Below are positions 12,408 to 25,144 of a stretch of DNA of 64,000 bases, piece after piece. The first letter of the stretch is position 1. Each line of letters starts with the position of its first letter. Where the stretch lies: assembly GCA_030770535.1 (NCBI GenBank), contig JASVEC010000030.1, forward strand, positions 62,001 to 126,000, in the 5' to 3' direction. Under the pieces are notes generated by a model. It had not been told where the DNA came from. It saw nothing but the letters and a program-made list of their open reading frames with translations, and searched no databases. Made by a program: the position numbers and the translations under genes. Source of the DNA: Batkoa obscura. Taxonomy: Eukaryota; Entomophthoromycota; Entomophthoromycetes; Entomophthorales; Batkoaceae.

Positions 12408-13802
12408 TCAATAACTCTTTTTCAAAAACGAGTTACTTCTTGTTAGAAACAGGGATACGTTTTCTGGATCTGTAACGTCATCGTCGATATAAGTCAACTG
12501 AGTTCCAAATGAATCGATGAAACTTGTCTCCAGTATGGTACTTTTTTTTCCTGCCCAAATTACTTGTTTGATATATTTAGGTGGTCTCAACTGTTTTTTC
12601 TTCCTACTTTTTTTCCTTAGATAATAAAAATACAACAACCCACTAACTATACCTATTAACCCTATAAAACCACCGACTGATCCTCCAATAATAACTCCAA
12701 TGTTTGTCTTTGTGTCTTTTTCTGGAGTATCTTTTGTATACTTTTCTGTCAACTCTTTGTTGCTTAACCGAATCAATTGCGTTTTATTAGAATAGCTGTC
12801 TTTTTTACTACCAAAAGAATAAATCAAATACTTTTTGTAATAAACTAAACAACCATTGTCGTAAGATTCCAATCCATCTATATTAAATTGATTATCAATT
12901 CTTATAGTTAAAGTTGTCATATTATAAACAACATTTCCATTTTTACTATCAGTGCCACCTAGTACGTATAACACTTCATTATTCTCTCCATAAACATATG
13001 AAAATTTAGATATAGTTGGAAAGTCATTAGCTCCACTAAATGTATTTGGACTGCTACTTTTAGCATCTATCGACCATGTGTTGTAAGTTTTTCCATCTTG
13101 GTATTTCCCATTGCTTTTCGTGCCGCCAAAGTTTTGAATAGATGACTTTAAACACACTGCTGCGCCATCTACAGTAGCCGAATAGGATGTATCACTAGCT
13201 CTCCAAGCATTCTTTTCAATATTATAAATGTATATATTCTCGTTAAACTTCATAGTATTATCCTTTGATTTGTATTTACCACTAAAATAATATAGTTCCT
13301 TAGTATTACTATTTTCATTCGAAGTCACAACATTAATCAAATAGGTATTTGATAATGGTGCATTACTAACATTAATCTTGTTTTTAATTTGCTCTGAAAG
13401 TTCTTTTGATGCCTTTTCATTATTTTTCCATTTATTTGTCTTTACGTTGTATATTTGAAACCCTGCCGAAATATCTGAGCCTTCACCTCCAATCATATAA
13501 ATTTCATCTGAGTCTTTGTCAGGTTGTATTATATTACCATACATTGAAGGAGGTCCTTCGCTATTGACTTTGGTCCATTTTGCTTGATCTTTGTTGACCA
13601 TGAAATTTTCGTCTGATAAATCTAACACATATACGTCTTTACTCAATGATACTTTATTATCATTATCTTGTGTCGAGCCGCCTAAATAATAGACTTTATC
13701 CTTAACTAAGGCACAATTTCCACCTGATATCCTTGGGGCATTTTGAGCTGTATAACTAGAACTATAAATAAATAAGGAGGAGAATATTAACCAAATTAGC
13801 AT
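12408..13802 (-). CDS. Kelch-repeat type I membrane protein, intronless
   Basis: A single 464-residue open frame. Residues 1-18 (MLIWLIFSSLFIYSSSYT) form a signal peptide. The ectodomain has successive Kelch-like blades with the YYLGG, YMIGG, YYFSG and YVLGG turn motifs, separated by Trp-containing strands (AKWTKV, NKWKNN, NAWRA), and many potential N-glycosylation sites. Residues about 368-392 (NIGVIIGGSVGGFIGLIGIV and following) form one membrane helix, followed by a very basic stop-transfer stretch RKKSRKKKQLR and a ~70-residue cytoplasmic tail. Such proteins are expanded in early-diverging fungi and may be cell-surface sensors or adhesins. That role is inference. Unlike most neighbours it has no introns. 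Confidence 0.85.
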   Translation of the reverse strand: MLIWLIFSSLFIYSSSYTAQNAPRISGGNCALVKDKVYYLGGSTQDNDNKVSLSKDVYVLDLSDENFMVNKDQAKWTKVNSEGPPSMYGNIIQPDKDSDEIYMIGGEGSDISAGFQIYNVKTNKWKNNEKASKELSEQIKNKINVSNAPLSNTYLINVVTSNENSNTKELYYFSGKYKSKDNTMKFNENIYIYNIEKNAWRASDTSYSATVDGAAVCLKSSIQNFGGTKSNGKYQDGKTYNTWSIDAKSSSPNTFSGANDFPTISKFSYVYGENNEVLYVLGGTDSKNGNVVYNMTTLTIRIDNQFNIDGLESYDNGCLVYYKKYLIYSFGSKKDSYSNKTQLIRLSNKELTEKYTKDTPEKDTKTNIGVIIGGSVGGFIGLIGIVSGLLYFYYLRKKSRKKKQLRPPKYIKQVIWAGKKSTILETSFIDSFGTQLTYIDDDVTDPENVSLFLTRSNSFLKKSY

Positions 13803-15725
13803 AATGAACTTGGCTATTAAAAAGTTTATTCAATTTCTAGAATCAGATCTATAAACAAGATTAATAAATGTTACACTAAGATACTTTGATTCTAAATTAA
13901 CCTGGTTATCTTTAGAATCCCAATTCTCATTTTAAAAGAATAATTCAATTAGAAGTTACTCTATTGGATTTTTGAGTTTTAAGGTTTAAATTTTATAAAC
14001 ACGATTGGTTCTTATTGAAGTTTTGATGATTTTAGTGTTTTACTGTATTTATAAACTTGATATATAACTATTTATAACAAAATAACTTCGAAATAACTTT
14101 GATACAACTCTACATTTTTTATTATGTAATGGGTTAAATTTTCTTAGTATGTAATTACACTCAATATAAATGCTCAATAATCATGCTGTTAATTTAGTCA
14201 ATATACTAAAAGCTGTAAGCCATCATAATATTCCTCATTTATTAAATATTTGTACAACTTATTTTTTCAAAACCTATTGATTCAATATAGGAATGTTTTT
14301 TTATTTCATCACTTTTTCGATTTTTAAGCACTATTTGAGTGAAAAATTGTTAGTAAAATTGTTAAATATCAAATTGCATTCTTATATACTATAATAACAT
14401 GAGGCTATTGATTACTTATTATAAAAATTGTTGTTAGCTCTAATTTTTCTGATTCATTTAACAAAACTAACTGATATTTTATGACGATTTGAAATATATC
14501 AAAAAGCACAGGAATTAAGAGTTACTGCTAGATTTGTGATAAACTTGTAACAATGATTATTTTTTAGAATTTGATTTCATATTATTTATAGTATTATGAT
14601 TGATATTTATAGCTAAAGACATGAAAATAAGCTTAAATGCCAAGATAATTTTATTATTAGGAAGTAGTATATATGAATAAATAATTGTAGCAAATATAGA
14701 TTAATGATTAAAAAATAAACGACTTTAATATAGTAACAATTGAGTTTATTTATAATCAAATAATAATCTATTTAAAGTGCAAAATTTGAACATAAAATTT
14801 CAAACCTATTTTTAGCTTCTAAGATTATTTAAAAATAGATTGATTATCGGAGAATTACCTTGTTCCAGAATCAATGTGGTCTTGGGCAATTTTTTTCGCT
14901 TTAAATAAAATTTCTGACAACTTGTGCCTTAATTCTAAATAATAGTTATAAGAAAATTAACCCCGGTTTGTTTAAATAATTTTAATTTTAATTTAACAGT
15001 GACGGACTTCTTAAGAGCAAAAATATTAGAATAGATCCTTTATATACTATTATAATTGAATTACCTGAGAATAACTTTAGTTATACATCTGTGAAATAAA
15101 AACAAAGCAATCAATTGGATTAAAGATGATTTAATTTATAAGCTTTGGATCAAGGAGACTGATATTAATATGTTAACCACTTTTGAAAATTATTATTTGA
15201 AAAATCATTTATTTTTAGAGGTTTTAATTACCATAAATTAGAAACTAATTGGCTACATTAATAAAGCAATGAATTGAACTATTTAATTGGTTGGACCTCG
15301 ATTAAGTTCTAATTCTTTAAGAAAGTCAGAAACCAAGAATCACTTGAATTTTATCTAAATTTAGGAATCCCTCTAAGTGGTGAATCTATTTTTACAACTA
15401 GGTAATCCCGTAGAAAATTTAATAAGGAGTAATTATTTAAATAAAAGTAAAAATAATTTAATTAAGGCCTTAAGTTCTTTTTCTTGTAAATAACTTTAAA
15501 AAAGAGAGAAACTTTAGCATCTTTAATATATATTCCTTTTGCTAATTAATATAGATTCTCTTAGTTTTTAATATAGTATATTATAATTTAATTTTTTATC
15601 AACTATTTTAAATCTATTCTATTCGTTATTTGCTATAAGGTGATATTCAATAACTCAATTTAATAAATAAGAAAACTAACCTTTACTATTCTTAGTTAAT
15701 TTAAATATTTCAACAATCTATTAAT
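13803..15725. other. Intergenic, divergent promoters; one MITE copy
   Basis: About 1.9 kb of AT-rich DNA between the divergent Kelch and chitin synthase genes. It contains one MITE copy (14288-14385). No other coding or RNA signal was seen. Confidence 0.5.
14288..14385 (-). mobile_element. ~100-bp MITE, copy 2
   Basis: Reverse-orientation copy: TTCATCACTTTTTCGATTTT, AAGCACTATTTGAGTG, then TTGTTAGTAAAATTGTTAAA. Both termini are worn (GGAATG ... CATTCTTA). Confidence 0.8.
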
Positions 15726-18700
15726 ATGGGTGACTCGTATCCAGACCAAGGTGACTTACTTCACCTTTCAAGCGATGATAGTGGAAGTATTGCTAGTTAT
15801 CTTTTAAACCGTTTAGACCAGCAAGACACCCCTTATAGTTCCATTGGAAACTCTGTATTAATAAACTTAAACCCTGGAAAGGCATTGCAAATTTACAATG
15901 ACGATATCGCTGAATTACACGCTGAACAAGGGTATAAAAATTTTGATGACTCTTTTGAACCCCTACCCCCACATATTTTTGGCTTAGCTACTAAAGCTTA
16001 CCTCCACCTCAGGCGCCTTGGTGAAGATCAGAGTTTTGTATTTTGGTATTTACATATATTTATTATTATTAAGATAAAAACTAACTTCTTCTTAGTGGAG
16101 CAACCAACAGTGGGAAAAGCGAAAATTATAAGCTAGTATTAAGCCAACTATGCCGTTTAGCAGCCAACCCTAAAAAACCATCTAAAATCGATGAACAATT
16201 AGCTAATCTTGGTACTGTGATGGAAGCTTTTGGAAACGCAGCTACCATTCACAACAAAAATTCAACCCGATTTGGTAAATTTCAAGAAATCCAATTCAAT
16301 GCTCGTGGTCGTATCATTGGTATCAAGACTTTAACTTACTTCCTTGATAAATCAAGAGTAGTACAAACGCCAACTGGTGAAAGATCTTTCCATGTATTTT
16401 ATCAACTCCTTCATGGTGCTTCTGCTGAAGAAAGAGAAGCTTTATATTTAGGTCCACCTAGTACTCAAAACTTCAGTTATCTCATAAACTCGGGAAATAA
16501 TTTAATTACGTCTCATGATGATAAGGCTAACTTTGGTCATTTAACGGAGTCAATGAAAGGTGTTGGATTAAAGAGTAAAGCTCGTGCTAAGATCTTCCAA
16601 ACGATAGCTTCCATCTTACATTTGGGTAACTTGAACTTTGTTAAACATTCCGAAGGCGAGACATGTGCCGTTTCAAACGCAGATGTGCTTGATGTTGTAT
16701 CTGATCTACTTGGAGTTGAACCTCAAGATTTGGAAACTGCTTTAACTGCTCGATCTCAAATGGTCGGTAAAGAGTTATGTACTGTTTTCTTAGATGTCGG
16801 TCAAGCCCAAGGTCTACGTGATCTTCTCTCAACCTTATTGTATTCTCTGCTCTTCTCATGGATCATCGAAGCTGTCAATTCTCGTTTTTGTGAAGAGGAA
16901 CCAGCTAATTTCATTGCTCTGTTAGATCAATTTGGTTTTCAATCTTATCAAACTAATTTCTTTGAACAATTTTGTATCAATTTCTCCAATGAAAGAATTC
17001 ACCAATTTACCATTGAAAGACTAATTTCTCCACATCACGGATTTAAAGTTGCTTTAATGCAAGATGGTATCCAACTTCCTGTAACCTCTGTTCCTAAGTT
17101 TATCTCAGCAGGTACCCTTTTAGCAGGTGAAGATGGCGAAACCGGTTTAGTAAAAGCTATCAATCAACATTCTGGAAAAACTGAAGCTCGTAGAACTGAT
17201 GATAAATTACTTTCCTCTCTTCGTCGTTCTTTTGGAGATTTCCCAGAATTTATTTCAGAACCAAATAATACTTCCAGTTTCACCATTCGTCACTTTGCAG
17301 GTAGTGTGGATTACACTTTAGACGATTTCATTGAAGTCAATCTTGATGGAATTCCACCTGATTTTGTTACTTTATTCCGTAATCCAGATGGTACAAATGC
17401 TTCAGGAAATGCATTCATTGGGGAACTTTTTAGTTCTGAAGCAGTACAAACTCAAAGCCATCCTCAAAATCAACGTACTATTGTATCTGCACAACAACCA
17501 ACTGCCCCAATGCGTCAACCATCAAGAAAACATAAAAAGAAACCATCGGAAGGTAATACCGAAGAAGGTTCTTCTAAAGTTAATACTATCCTTAAACAGA
17601 TAAACTATACGCTTAATGATTTGTTTGCTACTCTTGATGATACTCGTATTTGGACGGTTATCAATATTGCTCCATTTGACAGTGAACCTGGTCATCTTAT
17701 GCCAAGTTATAACCTTTCTAAAGTTGCTCACCAAGTTGAGAGTTTTTCATTGCCATTATTGATGGATCACCTAGGGCTTGATTTTGGTAATCATTTTACC
17801 TATGAGGAGTTTATTGAAAGATATGAGTTGGTAGCACGCTCAATGAATTTAGATCCAAACCGCTCACCAAGACAACAAGTGGAATCTTTTGCTACCATTT
17901 CAGGATGGGCTTCTGGAACTGAGTTTGTTTTAGGAAATAGTAAAATATTTATCAATGAATCGAAATGGAAAGATTTGGAAGACTCATTAAGAGTTTCTTT
18001 ACGTGATGTTAAATCCGGTGCTATTTCTACTCCAAAACCTGGATTCTTAGGAAATGATGATAACGATTCATTATACTCAGGATATGACGGTGGTAATGTT
18101 GGTAGATTAGGATATAACATTGAAAGTGTTTATGTTGATGACGTAAACAATAATGTTCATCGCGCTGTTGGTGAATCAATAAATCAAGGGTATGGTCACT
18201 ATGGTGAAAAAGAATTACCAATATCAAAAGACATCTCTGATAGTGTTAATGAAAAAGGACAAGGCCATGAACTTTCGAACTTAGGCGAAGTTAAAGCTAA
18301 GAAACCAAAAAAAGTAGAAGAAATTAAACTTTCTCCTACTAGAAAACGTTGGGTAAAACTTACTTGGATGCTTACTTGGATGATCCCTACTTGTTGTATG
18401 GCAAGATGTGGTATCACTCGACCAGACGTACAAATGGCATGGAGAGAAAAAGTGGCCATCTGTATCCTTATTGTTTGGTCATGGATTGTTATTTTATTTG
18501 TTAATATTGGATTGGGTCTAATCTTATGTCCTCCAAACCCTGGTCATGAAGTTGCTGAACTTCAAGTAACTCGTCCAGATAAGAAAAGCGTTGTTGTTTA
18601 TATGTATGGAAATGAGTATGAAGTTAGAGATTATTTCAATGGTGCTCACGGAGTAAGTACTAATAGACCTCAAGGTTACGCCTTTAGTGATGAAATTCAA

Positions 18701-21181
18701 CCTATAATTGAAAGGTTGAACCAAGACATAATTGACCTTTTTCCTAAGGATGTTGGACTGTATTGTAGTAATACCAAGAGTAATAAAGCCCTTTATTTGC
18801 CTTTTAACAAAACAGAAGATGACCTCCGTCTTGACCCTCCTCAACGACACCAACTTGGTAGTTACGATGATATCAAAAGGGTCATGGGTAGACTTAAACC
18901 ATTTATACGTGGTTCAGTATTCCATGACATGGAGCGTATTGCCGGTGCTACAAGAAACGGAACTGGAAACTATGGGGTAATTAATGGAAAAGTGTATGAA
19001 CTCTCTCCATATTTTAGATACCTTGCAGATCCGTTTTCAGGACAAGGCCTTAAAGCAGATGAAAAACTATTCCTCCCAGTTGAGCTTACCAACCGGTTTA
19101 ACGATACATCTATTAAAAAGGGTGAAACGGTTGACTTTACAGAAACATTTAACAGAGTCGCTGGAACTAGTGGCAATTATAGAAATGAATTATTGCTTTG
19201 TTTAGATAACATATTTTATGTTGGTACAGTAGATATAAGTAAATCCCCCCGTTGTCTAGTTACAAACTATATTTTGATTGCTTCTAGTGGTATTGTAATT
19301 TTAGTTACGTTGATCAAATTCTTTGCAGCTTTACAATTTGGTGGTAAAAGAGTGCCCATGGAATATGATAAATTTGTTATTATGCAAGTTCCGTGTTATA
19401 CAGAAGGTGATGATTCTATTAAAAAGACATTAGAATCTTTAGCGTTAACGGATTATGATGATAAGCATAAACTGTTATTTGTGATATCGGATGGTATGCT
19501 TATAGGTAGTGGTAACGATAAACCTACTCCACGTATTGTTTGTGATGTACTTGGCGTTGATCCAGAGCATGATCCAGAACCTTTTGCCTTTCAATCGGTA
19601 GCTGAAGGTTCCAAGCAGTTGAATTATGGTAAGGTGTTTTCCGGCCTTTATGAATGTGAAGGCAGACAAGTACCTTACATTGTTGTTGCTAAAGTTGGTA
19701 GTCCATCTGAGAAATCGCGCCCTGGTAATCGTGGTAAACGTGATTCCCAAATTGTATTGATGAATTTCTTAAATCGTGTTCACTTTGATTCACCAATGGC
19801 CCCATTAGAATTAGAGATTTATCATCAAATGAAAAATGTTATTGGCGTTGACCCTAAACTTTATGAGTTTATTCTTATGGTGGACGCAGATACTGAGGTA
19901 ATGGAAGACTCAATGACCCGATTAATCTCAGTAATGATTAGAGATTCAGCTATCATGGGATTATGTGGTGAAACTAAGTTATCTAATGAGAATGACAGTA
20001 TGACGACTATGATTCAAGTTTACGAATATTATATTTCCCATCATCTTGCTAAAGCTTTTGAGTCTTTGTTCGGTTCAGTAACTTGTTTGCCAGGTTGTTT
20101 CTCAATGTATCGTATTCGTACTGTAAGTGGCAAACCACTTATTATCAATAATGGTATTATTAGTGATTATTCTGTAAATCGAGTTGATACCTTACATACC
20201 AAGAATCTGCTACATTTAGGTGAAGATCGTTATTTGACTACTCTAATGTTAAAACATTTCCCTCAATATAAACTTAAGTTTACCCCTGATGCTCAATGTA
20301 AAACTGTAGCGCCTGATCAATTCGAAGTTTTAATGTCTCAACGTCGTAGATGGATTAATTCAACAATTCACAATTTATTTGAGTTGGTATTTTTAGAGCA
20401 AATGTGTGGATTCTGTTGTTTCTCAATGAGATTTGTTGTATTTTTAGATTTGGTTGGTACCATTATTTTACCATCAACTGTCATCTATTTAGTTTATATT
20501 ATTATCGCTGCTTCGGTTAAATTTCAAACCTTTGATAACTATGCAATTGTTATGATGGTAGCCTCTTATGTACTTCAAGCGCTTATCTTCTTACTTAAAC
20601 TCCAATGGCAACATATTGGTTGGATGATTTTCTATATCTTTGGTATTCCTTTCTTTTCATTTTACTTACCAATCTACTCTTACTGGCACTTTGATGATTT
20701 CTCATGGGGTAATACTCGTGTTGTCGTTGGTGATGGTGTCCAAAAAGTGATAACTGAAGATGAAGAAGAATTTGATCCAGATTCTATCCCAATGATGAAA
20801 TGGTCTGATTATGAGCAAAAGCTTTGGGAAACCGGTTCCCAAGGCTCAGGTTCCTCGAATCAACCTTTAGCTATGGCTCCTCAAATAGGTTATGGCCATA
20901 GTAATGGAGACTTTATAGGCGGCTTAAATCCTAATTTGTATGGACGCGCTTCTCCTACGCCTTCCCAATGCCTTTTATCTAGAGTCGCTTCCCCTTCGCC
21001 TTATCAAAATCAACAACCTGGATCAAACAATTCATTAAATAGAATGACACAAATGTCTTATCAAGTACCTCCTAATCAACAGTATGGTGGCGGGGGCTAC
21101 CTTCATCCAATGAGCCAAGATCCAAGAGCGTCTCAATTTAATAACGCTTATTCAACTCAGGGTTATAACCAAAAACAGTAA
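15726..21181 (+). CDS. Chitin synthase with N-terminal myosin-like motor domain
   Basis: Two exons (15726-16045 and 16096-21181; 50-nt intron) give about 1801 residues. Residues ~40-650 are a myosin-type head. The P-loop region is CGATNSGKSE instead of GESGAGKT. Switch I (NKNSTRFGK, ~160-168) is near-canonical, and the switch II position reads LLDQFGF. A linker follows, then membrane segments at ~891-918, a cytochrome-b5-like stretch (~935-1030), a membrane helix at ~1160 and the GT2 chitin synthase domain from ~1200: DADTEVMED near 1369, PGCFSMYR and the catalytic QRRRW near 1521. Further membrane helices lie at ~1550-1640. The tail is Gln/Asn/Pro-rich and ends NQKQ, with no DEK-type domain seen. 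It makes cell-wall chitin from UDP-GlcNAc at the plasma membrane. The exact class (V/VI/VII) is not settled. Confidence 0.95.
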
Positions 21182-21881
21182 ATATGATTGACTATATTAA
21201 CTGCTAATTGTTATAATTGAAACTGTTTGTAAAATCAACTATCTCTTATTATATTTTCATTCATTTGAATAAATTGTTTTAATATTAAATTAAGTATTAT
21301 GCCATTTTTATAAAGTTTATTTTTTTAAATTGAAAGACCCAAAAGAACACTCATAATTTACTTATGAGCGAAAAATTAGGAGAAAATAGTCCAAATATTA
21401 AAGGTGAAAGGTAATCAAAAAATTATTATAAAGGGAGTATTTCTAGTTTAAGAACCCCCTATTTTAAACTGAGATCAGTTGTATTAAACTGGTTCTAGTT
21501 CAGTTATATTCAGGTTAGGTCAAACATGAAAAGTATCACATTTATGTCTATTGAATTTGATATCTTAAAACATTGTCTTTATAATTTTATTATAAAACGA
21601 TAAAAAAAAATGACTTGTCATTTATTAGCACAAGATTCAATTAAATATTGTAATTTTTCAAAAAAAAGCTTATAAAAATTTAAAGAAAAATATGGAAATT
21701 ATATTTCAGTCAAATCAAGGAATTGAGTATTTTAATTTTATAACAAGTATTTTAATTTTATAACAAATATTTTAATTGATTAAAATTGATAGTCACAAAA
21801 CATTCAAAAAATTTCGATAGTGTTTAAACTTACACTCAAAAAAACTCAATCTGTTATTTCTTTAACATATTAAAAAAATCG
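21182..21881. other. Intergenic between chitin synthase and MRS2
   Basis: About 700 bp holding the chitin synthase 3' region and the MRS2 promoter. It includes a short tandem repeat (21726-21779) and otherwise nothing recognisable. Confidence 0.5.
21726..21779. repeat. Short tandem repeat, ~20-bp unit
   Basis: The unit AGTATTTTAATTTTATAACA occurs twice in a row, followed by a partial third copy that changes at its start and end. Confidence 0.8.
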
Positions 21882-23297
21882 ATGTTGAAATATAAGTTTA
21901 ATTTGATAGCAAACTCGATTAGTAGAAAAAATCTATTGAATCTAAACATTAGATTTCTACACACTCCATTATTAGAATATAAATTAAAGACATCCCACCA
22001 ATCCCAAGACTTAAAGCTGAGATGTAAAGATCCAAGTATGAATTGAAGTGATTAACTCAAACTTCTATTTAGGTACTGAGTTCGACAGAAACGGAGGTGT
22101 AAAAGAGATTTCAAGAGAGTTTTCGAAAGCAGAAATATGTAATAAGGTAACCTATTCAAAATAAATTTTAAAGATAAATTTATTAATTAAATATATAGCA
22201 TAGCCTTCAGGTAAATTATAATTTGTAATTTGAAATAACAGTGATTCAATTATTTATATGAAATTAATTAGCCAAGAGACTTAAGAAAGGTAATTGCTTT
22301 AAGAAATGATTTTAGTCATAGCTCATGAAATTAGATAGACTCCACGTATTTAAATCAAATGCCGGGGATATTAGTAAGAGAAAAGGCAATCTTAGTGAAC
22401 ATGTTACATATAAAAGCAATTGTCAAAGCAGACTCAGTGGTTGTGTTTGATTCCTTTGGTTCTGTGAACTCTCTAAATCAGTCCTTGTTTATTTATGACC
22501 TACAAGAGAGATTGAGATCAAAATCAAGCTATTCCATGGCTACCCCTTTAGAATTTAGGTAAACAAAAAAGATACTTTTAGCCTTTAAAATTAATTTTTT
22601 GATCAACTTCATCTAGAGCTTTGGAAGCCATCTTAGTAAGCGTAGCAAGTAGCTTAAATCAAGAAATGGAAACTACGGTTCAGACGGTTACGTCATTGCT
22701 TATCCAATTGGAAGATGATATTAATCGTGAACTTTTAAAAAGATTATTGGATGTTTCAAAGAAATTGGCTCACTTTGACCAAAAAGTGCTAACTATTCGA
22801 AGGGCTATTATTGAAGTATTAGATCAAGGTAAAAATATTGTTACTTTATTGTAGTCAAATATTAACTTTTTTGTTTTTAAGATGAGGATTTAGCAGCGAT
22901 GTATTTAACTTCTAAATTAAAAGGAGAACCTAGATCCATTCATCAACATGAAGAGATAGAGATGTTATTGGAGACTTATTGTAAGCAAATAGAAGAAATT
23001 GCAAATATAATATCACAATTATCTAATAATGTAAAATCAACAGAAGATATTGTCAACATTATATTAGATAGTCAACGAAATTCTTTGTTGTTATTAGAGT
23101 TAAGAGTAGCTATTTTGACGTTGGGGTTAACTTTTTCTTCCCTTATTGCTGCTCTATTCGGTATGAATTTAAAAAATTACTTTGAGTTAGACGATTTTAT
23201 GTTTTACATTGTTACCTTATCCGCATTCCTTACTTCAGCCATTATTACCAAAACTTTCTTGAGAAGAATGAATTTATTGTTAAAATTACACAAATAA
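21882..23297 (+). CDS. MRS2: Mitochondrial magnesium channel, Mrs2/Lpe10 type (CorA superfamily)
   Basis: Seven exons: 21882-22023, 22073-22146, 22199-22210, 22272-22289, 22335-22558, 22617-22828 and 22882-23297. All phases agree and the product is 365 residues. The N-terminus (MLKYKFNLIANSISRKN) fits a mitochondrial presequence. Splicing restores the Mrs2 hallmarks RCTEFD, KHSLQPRDLRKID and ILVREKAILVNMLHIKAIVK. The C-terminus has a first membrane helix ending in the GMN selectivity motif (FGMNLKNYFE) and a second helix (FMFYIVTLSAFLTSAIITK), then a basic tail. Exons 3 and 4 are only 12 and 18 nt; without them the conserved PRDLRK block is lost. It conducts Mg2+ into the mitochondrial matrix as a pentamer in the inner membrane. 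Its 3' end converges with the CENP-K-like gene, 62 bp away. Confidence 0.95.
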
Positions 23298-23359
23298 ATG
23301 TTAGAGTATTAATAACTTAAATAGGATGTTTCAATATGAACATTTTTTATTACTACATT

Positions 23360-24373
23360 TTAGAATTTAATTAACCTTATTTTAGTTGGATCTTGTGGAT
23401 CAAATTGAATTAATTTACTACTATTTAATAGCGTGATGAATGGCTCATACTCTTGCTTGTATGTCTTGGTATGTAATGGTTCCGGGATTCGATAATAAAC
23501 ATTTGGGTCGTTTACTGCATTATTCATTAATTCCTACTTATTAGTTACTATCATTAAACTATTTAGTTTAACTTACTTCTAATATTTTCTTCAATGAGTT
23601 TGGAGGTACCTCTTTTTTGTTTGAAGTAATAAGCTTATTCTAATAAAATAGAACTTAGCTATCTTTAAAAATGTTCTAATCATATAAACTTACAATCTTG
23701 GGTTGCTTGACTGGATAGTATTTATCTATAAACTTATTCAGACCTAAAAATAAATTATTTGCTTGAACTTTTTTCCTGTTCATTTCTTTTAAATGGCCGC
23801 TACTCCCAGCCTCTTTAGTTTCATTTTTTTTCTTTATGGCTTCTAAAACTTCTTTGATCTCCTGCAATCTAACATCATTATGGTTAATTTCTTCTTCGCC
23901 CTTTTTAATCTGATATTGGAGTTCAACAATGGCTTGCTTCTTTTGGGATATTTCGCTTTGAATATAGTTCTGCATGTAAATTTGGTTTATTATAGGATCT
24001 TTTTCAAATATAGTTTTGGGTAAATCTTCCTTTAAACTTTCTATTTCCTGTTTTAATAAGTCTCTTTCATAGATCATCATCTGTAGACTTGCTTCCTCTA
24101 TGTTATCATTGTCTATTTTTTCTCTTTCATTTGTTGTTTCTTGACCTTCCTGTGTCTCTTTCTTCTCAAACTCCTCATATTCCTTGATTAATTCATGTAG
24201 CTAAAAGATGAGTTTTAAATTTTATACTAGTTTATAAAAGCTACCTTATATAATTCTTTCCATTTGGTTTCACATCGTTGATTTAATAATTTAATACTTT
24301 TTTCATATTCTTCTTCAGTTACTGGGTCTTTTTCTTCATAACCCCTTTCTTCCTTATTATATTTTAAATCCAT
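23360..24373 (-). CDS. Coiled-coil protein, probable kinetochore CENP-K (Sim4-like)
   Basis: Four exons (24245-24373, 23694-24200, 23577-23639, 23360-23533), three introns of about 43-54 nt, 290 residues. Residues ~20-190 are strongly charged and heptad-like, so coiled coil is expected. The C-terminal block YEPFITLLNSSKLIQFDPQD followed by PTKIRLIKF resembles the C-terminus of CENP-K/Sim4, where a hydrophobic helix is followed by DPxxIRL. CENP-K is part of the inner kinetochore CCAN with CENP-H/I/M. The resemblance is confined to this short region, so another coiled-coil protein is possible. It is transcribed divergently from PCC1 with only 98 bp between start codons, which suggests a shared bidirectional promoter. 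Confidence 0.55.
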
Positions 24374-24471
24374 AATCTTAAATAAAAGTTGAATTGCAAA
24401 TTCATGTTAGTTTATTATCATATTCCAAAAAAATTCATTTTTTCTAGTTTGGTTCTTTTATAAAAACTAAA

Positions 24472-24829
24472 ATGAAATATAGCATGTAAAACATTAGTTT
24501 GTTTTAATATTATTTACTTATTTACTAGAGAGTTACAAATCCCTTTTCATGACCATGGTTTATCTCGTCAAGCCCTACAAGTTATATCCGTAGACAAGGA
24601 ATTAAGAGATAAGGAAATTCAAAGGATACTGACTATAGACGAAGTCAATCCACAAATTTTGAAAGCGTAAGTGAAGCTATTCTTTTTAGAAAAATAAGAA
24701 AATTAATTCATTTGTTATAGTAAGTTTAGTTCTAACTCCAAAAAGATGTTGAGGGTTTCTATCAACTCTTTTTTAGATTTATTAATGCTTATAAGAGAAA
24801 CACAGTCTGCTTTTGTTATTTCAGATTAA
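24472..24829 (+). CDS. PCC1: KEOPS/EKC complex subunit Pcc1
   Basis: Three exons (24472-24485, 24529-24666, 24721-24829) give an 86-residue protein starting MKYSIELQIPFHDHGLSRQA. The first exon has only 14 nt. The family pattern is complete: the N-terminal strand ELQIPF, the A-L-x-V-I-S-V-D-K-E-L block and the C-terminal signature KKMLRVSINSFLDLLMLIRE. Pcc1 is the dimerising subunit of the KEOPS complex that makes t6A37 in tRNAs and also affects telomeres and transcription. Length fits the family (about 80-120 residues). Confidence 0.9.
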
Positions 24830-25144
24830 TTAAACTACTGTCTATATAGTTGTGTTTATCTACTTATTTTTAATAGTATATCTAAAGTCTTCATAGTATT
24901 TAGTACTAAGTTTAAGTAAAATAAATAGCTCATTAATTTTGAAGCAGTTACACTAAATATAACTGGAGTTTGATTAAAGTAATTAAACATGATAATTTTT
25001 CGTCTTTATAATTATCATAGTCAAAAGAAAGCAAACATTTTAAACTATTGCTATTAAATATAACTTTAAACTTATAGAGTAAAGTCTAAATCCCGTTTAT
25101 TCAAAACCTTCTTTCTACTTATACTTGTTCTATAAAACTTTATT
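24830..25144. other. Short intergenic region, convergent 3' ends
   Basis: 315 bp between the convergent PCC1 and bL35m genes; only AT-rich 3' flanking sequence is seen. Confidence 0.5.
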
